Shown here piece by piece: positions 1 to 5,833 of a stretch of DNA of 5,833 bases (its first letter is position 1; the number at the start of each line of letters is the position of its first letter). A model generated the notes under the pieces. That model made no database searches. It worked only from the letters and a program-made list of their open reading frames with translations, and was not told the DNA's origin. A program made the translations under genes and the position numbers. Source of the stretch: an uncultured Cellvibrionales bacterium (GTDB lineage Bacteria; Pseudomonadota; Gammaproteobacteria; Pseudomonadales; UBA7434); the NCBI GenBank assembly GCA_937897785.1, contig CALCNB010000050.1, positions 1 through 5,833 of the forward strand, written 5' to 3'.

Positions 1-310
1 CGACTTTTTCTTTGCCAGGTAAAATTTGATAATTGGCTTTCCAAGATTTACTGGGATCAATGCCCATTCGAGCGACTAATTGCTCACGGGCCTTTTTTTG
101 TTTATGAATAATTTTTTTAGCCGGCGATAATTTACGGGTCTTGGCCGCCTCAGCTGCTCTGGCTTTAGGGTCGACAGGCTTACCGTTTCCGCTGACAGGC
201 AAATCCCTGACATGGCCGACGCTGGACTTAACAATATAATCGTTGCCTAGGTATTTATTGATCGTCTTAGCTTTGGCGGGAGACTCGACGATAACCAGTG
301 ACTTACCCAT
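1..310 (-). CDS. topA: DNA topoisomerase I (type IA), N-terminal part
   Basis: Type IA topoisomerase that relaxes negative supercoils by transient single-strand cleavage; cytoplasmic and normally essential. Only the first 103 codons are inside the window; the gene runs off the left edge. The protein opens MGKSLVIVESPAKAKTINKY, the start of the Toprim domain, with the metal-binding Glu at residue 9 exactly as in E. coli TopA, followed by a VKSSVGHVRDLP block. A Lys/Ala-rich variable linker comes next, then the conserved RMGIDP and LPGKEKV segments where the Toprim fold resumes. The ATG at 310-308 gives an N-terminus that aligns end to end with E. coli TopA. The only purine-rich ribosome site (AGGA) is about 13 nt upstream, rather far. 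It is transcribed away from tatD, probably from the promoter at 446-474. The family assignment is secure; catalytic Tyr and zinc domains lie outside the window. Confidence 0.96.
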   Translation of the reverse strand, partial: MGKSLVIVESPAKAKTINKYLGNDYIVKSSVGHVRDLPVSGNGKPVDPKARAAEAAKTRKLSPAKKIIHKQKKAREQLVARMGIDPSKSWKANYQILPGKEKV

Positions 311-445
311 AGAGAATAGTACATTCCTATTGTTGGTTAGCATTTAACCATATAACATTTTGGTCAACCTGCGCTGACCCCATAATTGCTCAAGTCTAGT
401 ACAAACTTAAAAGAATAAAAGTTCCATCGCATTAGACGGCGGACA

Positions 446-474
446 TATATAAGGGGCTAGAAAGATTTGGTCAA
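446..474 (-). promoter_or_regulatory. Candidate sigma70-type promoter of topA
   Basis: On the minus strand TTGACC (474-469, five of six to the -35 consensus) is followed after exactly 17 nt by TATATA (451-446). Transcription would begin near 439, giving a topA leader of about 130 nt. A second TTGACC at 367-362 has only a poor -10 at 15-17 nt and is a weaker alternative. E. coli topA is known to use several promoters that respond to supercoiling; whether that holds here is inference. Confidence 0.5.
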
Positions 475-645
475 GCAATTCCTGTAGTTATTTTTAAGTT
501 AGCGGCGACAGCGAGCAAGTGTCACAAAGCCAATAAAAGTTAAAAAAACCGTGAAAATCTTCTAAAATCATTAAAAATCTTGTTTTTTGGCTTATTAGTG
601 ATTCCGCTTTACTGCAGAAAATAAAATACCGGCACTCTCATTGAA

Positions 646-654
646 TGCTAAAAT
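646..654 (+). promoter_or_regulatory. Candidate extended -10 promoter for tatD
   Basis: TGCTAAAAT fits an extended -10 (TGn followed by TAAAAT, five of six to consensus). No good -35 lies 16-18 nt upstream, which extended -10 promoters can tolerate. The start would be near 661, leaving a leader of about 100 nt before tatD. Chance matches are common in such AT-rich DNA, so this is tentative. Confidence 0.3.
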
Positions 655-764
655 GTGAAGACAATTTTTTATTTTTCAGGCCAAGCAGTTACTCGACACT
701 GAGCAAATCGCTTCGAAACTAAGCATTGGCCATCTAAACCTTAAGACGACAAGAATTCCATCAA

Positions 765-1607
765 ATGATTGATATTGGCTCAAATTTAACCAGCAAAAGC
801 TTCGAAAATGACTTGCTCGAGGTGATTCAGCGCGCTAAAAAACAGGGGGTTTCCGCTATTATTGCCACCGGCACCAGTGCCGAAAGCAGCATTAACGCCC
901 AGCAATTAGCCGCCAACTACCCCCAATATTTATACTCGACTGCCGGCGTTCATCCGCACGAAGCCGATCATTACAGTGATCAAACTGAAAAAACCTTAAG
1001 CGAGTTGCTCGCCAGCAAAGGACGAAAACAAATCGTCGCCGTGGGCGAAACAGGGCTCGACTACTATCGCAATTTCTCGACTCAGGACAATCAAATTAAG
1101 GCATTCGAATCGCAAATACAGCTTGCAAAAGACACTCAATTACCGCTTTTTTTACATGAGCGAGAAGCCTTTAAAGATTTTTATTCAATTATCAAAGCCC
1201 ACTGCCATTCGCTGACCAATAAAGCCGTCGTTCACTGTTTTACTGGTAATCAAGAGGCATTAAAAGCGTACCTCGATCTGGGTTTATACATCGGCATTAC
1301 TGGCTGGATAAGTGATAAGAAGCGCGGTGAAAATTTACGCCAAATCATACGCTATGCGCCGCTAGAAAGACTGATGATAGAAACTGATGCTCCTTATCTA
1401 ACGCCACAACAAAAAGGGATAAAAGAGTTGCTGCCACAACATCGTCGAAATGAACCGTGCAGTTTAAAGTTTACCGCAGAAAAACTGGCCGAGTGCCTTG
1501 ATATTAATTACCAAACACTGATTGAGGCCACGACTAAAACAACCTGCGATTTTTTTAATCTAGATCAAGTAGCGAACGAACGCGACTTTGAGGAAAAGGC
1601 CAGTTAA
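765..1607 (+). CDS. tatD: TatD family metal-dependent DNase
   Basis: Cytoplasmic TIM-barrel hydrolase of the amidohydrolase superfamily. E. coli TatD is a metal-dependent 3'-5' exonuclease linked to DNA repair and was once thought to act in Tat protein quality control. The protein starts MIDIGSNLTS, matching true TatD (MFDIGVNLTS in E. coli) rather than the YcfH/YjjV paralogues, which keep an N-terminal HxH. Visible landmarks are GVHPH (61-65), the metal Glu in VGETGLD (E95), His131, His157 in VVHCFTG, Asp208 in IETDAPYL, and the TatD-type RRNEP block (227-231). The usual HCRDAH around the first of these His is HEREAF here, a local substitution. At 280 aa it is about 20 aa longer than E. coli TatD (260 aa); the extra tail after FFNL (264 onward) coincides with the overlap with the opposing glutaredoxin-like gene. 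No strong Shine-Dalgarno precedes the ATG; the start is chosen by alignment. Confidence 0.93.
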   Translation: MIDIGSNLTSKSFENDLLEVIQRAKKQGVSAIIATGTSAESSINAQQLAANYPQYLYSTAGVHPHEADHYSDQTEKTLSELLASKGRKQIVAVGETGLDYYRNFSTQDNQIKAFESQIQLAKDTQLPLFLHEREAFKDFYSIIKAHCHSLTNKAVVHCFTGNQEALKAYLDLGLYIGITGWISDKKRGENLRQIIRYAPLERLMIETDAPYLTPQQKGIKELLPQHRRNEPCSLKFTAEKLAECLDINYQTLIEATTKTTCDFFNLDQVANERDFEEKAS

Positions 1608-1803
1608 GTGCCTGCTGATTATCGCAGCGAAATAAGACGGGAATACTGGTTTGATAGCGCTGCTTAAGTGCAGGATCATTGTCGATATCAACTTTTGTTA
1701 ACTGCCAAGGGCTGCCAATCAAAAGCGCATTGACTAAGACTTCAGCTTGATCACACAAATGGCAATCAGCGCGGGAAAATAGCAACAACTCCGCTTGACT
1801 CAT
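1555..1803 (-). CDS. Glutaredoxin-like thiol-disulfide protein (DUF836 type)
   Basis: Small (82 aa) cytoplasmic thioredoxin-fold protein with no signal peptide. After a first beta strand (AELLLFSRADC) comes the CHLC motif, Cys14-His-Leu-Cys17, typical of the glutaredoxin-like family PF05768. It is followed by a VDIDNDPAL strand and the cis-proline loop TSIPVLF (Pro55), which in this fold positions the substrate next to the CXXC. The end, NWPFPQSRVRSLLDL, matches the usual family C-terminus, so the gene seems complete. The physiological substrate of this family is not well established. The ATG at 1803-1801 is preceded by GAGG with 11-nt spacing (1818-1815), and AAAGG lies almost against the start. 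It begins 18 nt after sohB ends on the same strand, so the two are probably co-transcribed. Its last 53 nt overlap tatD on the other strand. Confidence 0.88.
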   Translation of the reverse strand: MSQAELLLFSRADCHLCDQAEVLVNALLIGSPWQLTKVDIDNDPALKQRYQTSIPVLFRCDNQQALNWPFPQSRVRSLLDLD

Positions 1804-1821
1804 ACCTTTTCTAGCCTCGAT

Positions 1822-2898
1822 TTAATGACGTGTCGTCCAATCGTGAAGCGCTTTATTAAAGACCTTGTCTAAGCTATTTTCTATGGCAGCCTGCGCAGAC
1901 ATGCCAATTTTTTCTTGCCAGGACTTCTTTTGTACAAATTTAACTTCATACACTGCCGCATCTTTAACACACTGGGCAATGTATTCGTCGCTCGTGCTCA
2001 AGCCATCAACCAATTGGTTTTCAATCGCCTTTTGGCCATACCACGTTTCGCCGGTTGCAACGGCTGAAATATCTAAACTCGGTCGATACTGGCTAACAAA
2101 ATCTTTAAATAAGTCGTGTGTTTGTTCTAAATCTTGAATAAACTTCTTACGACCCGCTTCGGTATTCTCACCTAACATCGTTAAGGTGCGCTTATATTCG
2201 CCGGCGGTCAACAATTCATAATCAACGTCAAACTTTTTGAGCACTTTGTTAAAGTTAGGCAGGCTAGCAACAACACCAATTGAGCCAATCACGGCAAATG
2301 GCGCTGCCAATATCTTATCCGCGATACAAGCCATCATATAGCCACCGCTAGCTGCTACGCGGTCAACACAAATAGTCAGGGGGATCCCCGCTGACTTAAT
2401 ACGAGCTAGTTGTGATGACGCTAAGCCATAAGAATGAACCATGCCACCAGGACTTTCCAGACGAACCACTACTTCATCTGAGGATGATGCCATGGTCAGT
2501 ACTGTCGATATTTCTTCTCGAAAGTTTTCCACCGCTGAAGCCTTCATATCACCATCGAAATCTAAGACATAAATATTTTTCGATTCTGCCGTACTGGTCT
2601 CTGCACCCTTTTTTGAGTCTTGCTTAGCAAGCCTTTTGGCTTCTTTGGCCTTAACTTTTTGAGCTTCTTTCTGTTCTTTTGCCCACTTTTTAGCCGCATC
2701 AGGCTCAAGCATCACATCTCTTAAGCTCGACTCCATTTGCTCAAAGCGATCATTAAGTTTTTTGACTTCCAATCGGCCGCTACTGTCTGCGGCACCTTGA
2801 TTTGACTGAACCGCGACAACAATAATAATAATGGCCGCAATAACAAATGTAGCCACTTTGGCAAAAAACAGTCCATATTCCAATAAAAACTCAATCAC
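1822..2898 (-). CDS. sohB: SohB inner-membrane serine peptidase (S49 family)
   Basis: Membrane-anchored S49 peptidase related to SppA. In E. coli extra sohB suppresses loss of the periplasmic protease DegP, so a role in envelope protein turnover is likely. The 358-aa length fits E. coli SohB (349 aa). One membrane anchor lies at about residues 9-31 (FFAKVATFVIAAIIIIVVAV). A highly charged Lys/Glu/Ala-rich stretch, probably coiled coil, spans about 43-108. The peptidase domain starts near IYVLDFDGD (109-117). It has RLESPGGMV (146-154), the nucleophile Ser184 in VAASGGYMMA and the general base Lys236 in AGEYKRTLT, i.e. the S49 Ser-Lys dyad. The start is GTG (2898-2896), supported by TAAGG six nt upstream and a stop soon upstream of it in the same frame. 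The glutaredoxin-like gene follows after 18 nt. SohB near topA resembles the E. coli arrangement. Confidence 0.94.
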   Translation of the reverse strand: MIEFLLEYGLFFAKVATFVIAAIIIIVVAVQSNQGAADSSGRLEVKKLNDRFEQMESSLRDVMLEPDAAKKWAKEQKEAQKVKAKEAKRLAKQDSKKGAETSTAESKNIYVLDFDGDMKASAVENFREEISTVLTMASSSDEVVVRLESPGGMVHSYGLASSQLARIKSAGIPLTICVDRVAASGGYMMACIADKILAAPFAVIGSIGVVASLPNFNKVLKKFDVDYELLTAGEYKRTLTMLGENTEAGRKKFIQDLEQTHDLFKDFVSQYRPSLDISAVATGETWYGQKAIENQLVDGLSTSDEYIAQCVKDAAVYEVKFVQKKSWQEKIGMSAQAAIENSLDKVFNKALHDWTTRH

Positions 2899-3307
2899 AA
2901 TAAACCTTACCTTCTATTTTGATGACATGGCCAACGGTCTTAGACCACCAAGAAATCGACTAAACAGCGAATATACCGTTATGCCTCTTCAATCGATACC
3001 GTAAGAATAGCTTAAAAAAAGCAGTTTTTCCTCTATTTAATTATTGCTGACGACAAGTGTGATCAAACCGGCTTATAGTATCTCAATTACCCCCAAGTGA
3101 CGATCATTGTCAACGCTATACAATGAAGCTAACTTTCTTTGCTCAACATGTTCAAATTAAGCCTTTTTAACACTGCCAAAGCCGTTAAAACCCATTATAA
3201 TCGTTGCTGAGAAATAACACCGAGCCGGTCTTTTTATTAATACCTTAGTGGCAGTTGCAAATCAAAACCAACGGTCACAGTAAAAATGAATGAATTAGGA
3301 TTTATTT
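2899..3307. other. Divergent intergenic region sohB / nhaB
   Basis: A 409-nt gap with no supportable gene. On the nhaB side there is a promoter at 3173-3201. Facing sohB, the minus strand has a perfect -35 TTGACA (3113-3108) followed after 18 nt by the poor -10 TAATTG (3089-3084), a weak candidate that would leave a long sohB leader. A perfect 11-nt inverted repeat GGTCTTAGACC lies at 2936-2946 in what would be the sohB leader. No riboswitch or tRNA was recognised. Confidence 0.55.
3173..3201 (+). promoter_or_regulatory. Candidate sigma70-type promoter of nhaB
   Basis: A perfect -10 hexamer TATAAT (3196-3201) sits 17 nt after CTGCCA (3173-3178; four of six to the -35 consensus). Transcription would start near 3208 and give a leader of about 100 nt before nhaB. 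This is the best promoter-like sequence in the gap. No operator for a sodium-responsive regulator such as NhaR can be identified by eye. Confidence 0.5.
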
Positions 3308-3310
3308 ATG
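3296..3310 (+). promoter_or_regulatory. Ribosome binding site fixing the nhaB start
   Basis: TTAGGA ends seven nt before the ATG at 3308, a normal Shine-Dalgarno spacing. Two out-of-frame ATGs lie just upstream (3286 and 3290) without such a site, so the AGGA supports 3308 as the real start. Confidence 0.6.
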
Positions 3311-4885
3311 CAAACCTTGTCTCCTCACCAAGCTATTTATCACAACTTTTTAGGTGACGCTCCAAGCTGGTATAAAAACAGTATCATATTTTTCCTTTTA
3401 GCCAACCCTATACTACTGCAGGTCGTCGGACCTTATATCACCGGCTGGATACTGATATTACAATTTATTTTTACACTCGCAATGGCATTAAAATGCTACC
3501 CGCTTCAAAGTGGCGGTCTGTTAGCGATCGAGGCTATTTTTCTTGGCATGGCCAGCGCTAAAGATGTGTATCATGAAATTCAACTGAACCTACCAGTAAT
3601 CTTATTACTGGTTTTCATGGTGGCTGGCATTTATTTTATGAAGGATTTATTGTTGTTCACCTTCACTAAACTACTCACCAACATTCGATCGAAAACCCTT
3701 TTGGCCCTTTTATTTAGCTTTGTTGCCGCTTTTTTATCAGCATTCTTAGATGCATTAACTGTAATCGCTGTCGTGATTAGTGTGGGCGTTGGCTTTTATA
3801 CAATATTTCAAACCGTCTCGGCAGCCCAAGATAACGATCTTGAAAACAATGAAAAACACCAACAAGATCTCGAGCAATTTAGAGGCTTTCTTCGCGATCT
3901 TATGATGCACGCTGCCGTCGGTACAGCATTAGGCGGCGTATGCACACAAGTGGGTGAACCGCAAAATCTTGTGATCGCAGCCCAATCTGGCTGGCAATTT
4001 GCTGAGTTCTTTTGGCGCATGTCGCCAGTCAGTATTCCCGTGTTGATCACCGGCTTAACCATGGTCGTGGTACTAGAAAAAACCGCTTGGTTTGGTTATG
4101 GCTGGCAACTCCCTGAGTCGGTCAGAGATATACTGGTACAAGACGCCATTGAGCAAGACGCAAAGCGCGACCGTAGGGCAAATATGGCATTAATTATTCA
4201 AGCCGTTGTTGCTGTATGGCTGGTTGTTGCGCTGGCACTTCATCTTGCTGAAGTAGGCATCATTGGACTCAGTGTTATTGTCCTTACCACGGCTTTTAAC
4301 GGCGTCACTAATGAGCATGCCTTAGGCAAAGCCTTCGAAGAAGCTTTACCCTTTACAGCCTTACTGGTGGTATTTTTTGCTATTGTCGCCGTGATTGATA
4401 AACAAGGGCTCTTCAAAGGCGTGATAGACAACGTCTTATCGATGGATAAAGACATTCAAATACCCATGTTTTATCTGGCTAATGGGCTGTTATCGGCGAT
4501 CAGTGATAATGTCTTTGTTGGCACAGTGTATATTACTGAACTGAAGCAAGCTTTATCGAATGCGGTCATTGATCGAGAACAATATGACTTGCTAGCCGTT
4601 GCAATTAATACTGGCACCAATATACCCTCTGTTGCTACACCGAATGGTCAGGCTGCTTTTCTGTTTTTACTCACCTCTTCTTTAGCACCGTTAATTCGCT
4701 TAGGCTATGGCACAATGGTATATAAAGCGATACCCTACACTATATCGCTTACTATCGTTGGCTTATTGAGCGTCATCTATTTACTGCCTGATGCTACTGT
4801 GTCAATGCGTGAGGCAGGGATCATACGTGAGATTCAACTTAGTAGTGAGTTTAATGTGCCTACTCACAACAATGGACATCATTAG
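3308..4885 (+). CDS. nhaB: Na+/H+ antiporter NhaB
   Basis: Inner-membrane secondary transporter that expels Na+ in exchange for protons, helping with salt tolerance and internal pH; expected to be useful in a saline habitat. The 525-aa protein aligns along its whole length with E. coli NhaB (513 aa). Clear family blocks are NFLGDAPSWYK (13-23), FIFTLAMALKCYPL (54-67), AGIYFMKDLLLF (106-117), LSAFLDALTV (143-152, with Asp148 matching the Asp147 region of E. coli NhaB), GTALGGVCTQVGEPQNL (205-221), LHLAEVGIIGLSVI (311-324), LLSAISDNVFVGT (394-406) and NTGTNIPSVATPNGQAAF (434-451). Many hydrophobic helices are spread throughout. A polar loop at about 170-190 and a charged loop at about 268-291 separate helical groups. 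The C-terminus differs from E. coli and ends in a His/Asn-rich tail, THNNGHH. It is probably transcribed alone from the promoter at 3173-3201. The assignment is secure. Confidence 0.97.
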   Translation: MQTLSPHQAIYHNFLGDAPSWYKNSIIFFLLANPILLQVVGPYITGWILILQFIFTLAMALKCYPLQSGGLLAIEAIFLGMASAKDVYHEIQLNLPVILLLVFMVAGIYFMKDLLLFTFTKLLTNIRSKTLLALLFSFVAAFLSAFLDALTVIAVVISVGVGFYTIFQTVSAAQDNDLENNEKHQQDLEQFRGFLRDLMMHAAVGTALGGVCTQVGEPQNLVIAAQSGWQFAEFFWRMSPVSIPVLITGLTMVVVLEKTAWFGYGWQLPESVRDILVQDAIEQDAKRDRRANMALIIQAVVAVWLVVALALHLAEVGIIGLSVIVLTTAFNGVTNEHALGKAFEEALPFTALLVVFFAIVAVIDKQGLFKGVIDNVLSMDKDIQIPMFYLANGLLSAISDNVFVGTVYITELKQALSNAVIDREQYDLLAVAINTGTNIPSVATPNGQAAFLFLLTSSLAPLIRLGYGTMVYKAIPYTISLTIVGLLSVIYLLPDATVSMREAGIIREIQLSSEFNVPTHNNGHH

Positions 4886-4994
4886 CCTAATAAGATCGTT
4901 ACTCCGCCGATTGACTATTGCGCTGGCCTACCAACGAATAGCGGAATCAATCTTTGATTAGTACAACGATTTTAAATCAAGCAACGACCGCTAT

Positions 4995-5441
4995 ATGGCA
5001 CAATATTTTTCTATCATTTTTTTTATCCATGTCGCACCTCATCTACCCTTGTGGATGACTGACAGTATTGGCTGCATATTAGGCCAGCTAATGAGACTTA
5101 GCAACAACTCACTCTACCGAAGCAGCAAAATCAACTTAGCGCTGACTCAGACTAAATTAAACAGTGCCGAAATTAACAGTCTAGCCAGTAAGTCTCTTTA
5201 TAGAACCATTAGTAATTTCTTTGAAATGCCCCTCATCTGGACAGCTTCAGACCAATGGATTAAAAAGAAAATCACTAAAATAAACGGTGAAGATTCTTTG
5301 CTAGCCGCCTTGGAACAGAAAGCGGGGGTTATTTTAGTGATACCGCATATCGGCAACTGGGAAATACTGGGGCGTTATAGCAGTCGCTATGCACCCATGA
5401 CCAGCCTTTACAAACGACAAAAAAATCCAGCGTTGGGTTAA
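4995..5441 (+). CDS. Truncated LpxL/HtrB-family lipid A acyltransferase (N-terminal half)
   Basis: Proteins of this family are inner-membrane-associated acyltransferases that add secondary acyl chains (lauroyl, myristoyl or similar) to lipid A or related lysolipids, using acyl-ACP. The fragment shows an N-terminal hydrophobic segment (about 5-32), an RSSKINLALTQ block (42-52) like the RNL(A/E) region of the family, a SLYRTISNFFEMPLIW block (67-82), and GVILVIPHIGNWEILG (111-126). The last contains the catalytic HxxxxE (His118, Glu123). The family is normally about 295-310 aa; this frame ends at 148, soon after TSLYK (136-140), so the substrate-binding C-terminal half is missing and a functional enzyme is unlikely. 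The final few residues (about 141-148) may be read from foreign DNA. The ATG is the only candidate after the upstream stop at 4959; no clear Shine-Dalgarno is present. Whether it is lpxL, lpxM or a paralogue cannot be told from this half. Confidence 0.8.
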   Translation: MAQYFSIIFFIHVAPHLPLWMTDSIGCILGQLMRLSNNSLYRSSKINLALTQTKLNSAEINSLASKSLYRTISNFFEMPLIWTASDQWIKKKITKINGEDSLLAALEQKAGVILVIPHIGNWEILGRYSSRYAPMTSLYKRQKNPALG

Positions 5442-5833
5442 TGACAATTTAGCAGATATTGTTGGGTTGAACATCAAAGTGAAGAAACGAACGAGGACAT
5501 TCACCTACCACGATGGAAGTAAGAAGACCTATCCGCTTGACGAACTTGATGTTCGTATTTCACGGGTTGAATCCTCTGAAGACCGCTTGCAACTTCCCGA
5601 CGTTGGTTTTGGTGTCTCTCAACTCCTCCCAATTTTGGCAGGAATCGCTGTGCCTGGACGGCTGATCATTGAAGAGCCAGAATCAAACCTCCATCCGGGT
5701 GCACAGCAGAAATTGATGAAGAAAATCATTGAACAAATAGTCAACAACAAAAATGATGGAGTTATGATGGAAACCCATTCTGAACATTTCTTGCTAGAAG
5801 TATTGAGAGCCATTTCGGACCCCGAATGTCCTC
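5401..5833 (+). pseudogene. AAA/ABC-type (OLD-like) ATPase, C-terminal fragment lacking its 5' part, open at the window edge
   Basis: A second frame, +1 relative to the acyltransferase, is open without stops from 5401 to the window end. It encodes the back half of an SMC/ABC-like ATPase of the AAA_21/AAA_15 (OLD-related) kind. With codon 1 at 5401, KIQRWVNDNL (8-17) looks like the usual linker before the second half of the nucleotide-binding fold. GFGVSQLLPIL (69-79) is the ABC-signature-like motif. RLIIEEPESNLHPGAQQKL (87-105) holds Walker B and the following LHP block. METHSEHFLLEVL (123-135) is the switch-histidine THSE motif. Walker A and everything before the linker are absent, and there is no in-frame ATG with a ribosome site near the beginning. 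True homology probably starts at about 5419-5430, inside the break zone with the acyltransferase. Relatives are found in phage-defence and other accessory loci, sometimes fused to nuclease domains; this fragment is too short to assign a system. The end of the gene lies beyond the window. Confidence 0.72.
5412..5438. other. Breakpoint between acyltransferase and ATPase sequences
   Basis: Acyltransferase homology is good up to about 5411 (TSLY), and ATPase-like sequence is convincing from about 5424-5436 in another frame. Between them lies a run of seven A (5419-5425) followed by TCCAGCG. No terminal inverted repeat, tRNA end or target duplication is visible at the joint. This marks either a recombination scar or an assembly chimera. 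Confidence 0.6.

Larger units (their letters stand above)
311..764. other. Divergent intergenic region topA / tatD
   Basis: This 454-nt AT-rich gap separates divergent topA and tatD and holds no convincing gene. It contains a good promoter facing topA (446-474) and a weaker one facing tatD (646-654). Between them is a very A/T-rich stretch (about 541-590) carrying two copies of AAAATCTT at 554-561 and 574-581, about two helical turns apart. That could be a bent or protein-binding segment, but no known operator is recognisable. I saw no tRNA, riboswitch fold or strong intrinsic terminator. Confidence 0.6.

Noticed and set aside
422..451. Plus-strand promoter TTCCAT-18-TATATA
   Set aside because: The -35 is poor, and the same TATATA fits far better as the -10 of the minus-strand topA promoter.
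645..722. Possible 25-codon leader peptide upstream of tatD
   Set aside because: Has ATG and stop but no Shine-Dalgarno, no attenuator-like codon run and no downstream hairpin; it also starts upstream of the proposed transcription start near 661.
1624..1663. Inverted repeat GCAGCG...CGCTGC inside the glutaredoxin-like gene
   Set aside because: Six-nt arms with a 28-nt loop inside a coding region and no T tract; most likely chance.
1865..2137. Plus-strand open frame of 90 codons inside sohB
   Set aside because: Antisense to the well-conserved SohB domain, no recognisable protein features and no separate ribosome site; a shadow frame. The same applies to the frame at 2412-2627.
3808..4062. 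Minus-strand open frame inside nhaB
   Set aside because: Lies opposite strongly conserved NhaB sequence, and its composition is that of an antisense shadow. The frame at 4240-4455 is rejected for the same reason.
4905..4978. Possible terminator after nhaB
   Set aside because: Short inverted repeats (GATTG...CAATC, AATCA...TGATT, GATTTTAAATC) are present, but none is GC-rich or followed by a T run, so an intrinsic terminator cannot be supported.
5619..5813. Minus-strand open frame opposite the ATPase fragment
   Set aside because: The plus strand here carries the unmistakable EEPESNLHP and THSEHF motifs; the reverse frame has none.

Overview
The window looks like ordinary chromosome from a gammaproteobacterium, probably marine or brackish. 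The evidence is a set of proteins that read closest to gammaproteobacterial forms: topoisomerase I, a true TatD, SohB, NhaB and an HtrB/LpxL-type lipid A acyltransferase. The last implies a Gram-negative outer membrane. A sohB gene close to topA recalls the E. coli order sohB-yciN-topA-cysB, although here yciN is absent and tatD plus a small thioredoxin-fold gene lie between them. I cannot name the genus.

Layout. 1-310 (-): 5' end of topA, running off the left edge. 311-764: divergent intergenic region with a good sigma70-type promoter for topA and a weaker candidate for tatD. 765-1607 (+): tatD. 1555-1803 (-): glutaredoxin-like gene, overlapping the end of tatD tail to tail. 1822-2898 (-): sohB, 18 nt upstream of the glutaredoxin-like gene and probably co-transcribed with it. 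2899-3307: divergent intergenic region with a consensus -10 for nhaB. 3308-4885 (+): nhaB. 4995-5441 (+): N-terminal half of an lpxL/htrB-family acyltransferase, broken off. About 5401-5833 (+): C-terminal part of an OLD/ABC-like AAA ATPase that lacks its front half and runs off the right edge.

How the genes relate. They are mostly housekeeping and envelope functions rather than one pathway: DNA supercoiling (topA), nuclease quality control (tatD), membrane proteolysis (sohB), sodium/pH homeostasis (nhaB) and lipid A acylation (lpxL-like).

The one real anomaly is at about 5412-5438. The acyltransferase coding sequence stops matching its family just after its catalytic HxxxxE block and passes, next to a run of seven A, into the middle of an unrelated ATPase in another frame. 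This is either an insertion/deletion scar that brought in accessory (possibly defence-type) DNA, or a chimeric join in the assembly. The sequence alone cannot decide. I see no CRISPR array, tRNA, rRNA, insertion sequence or complete new system.
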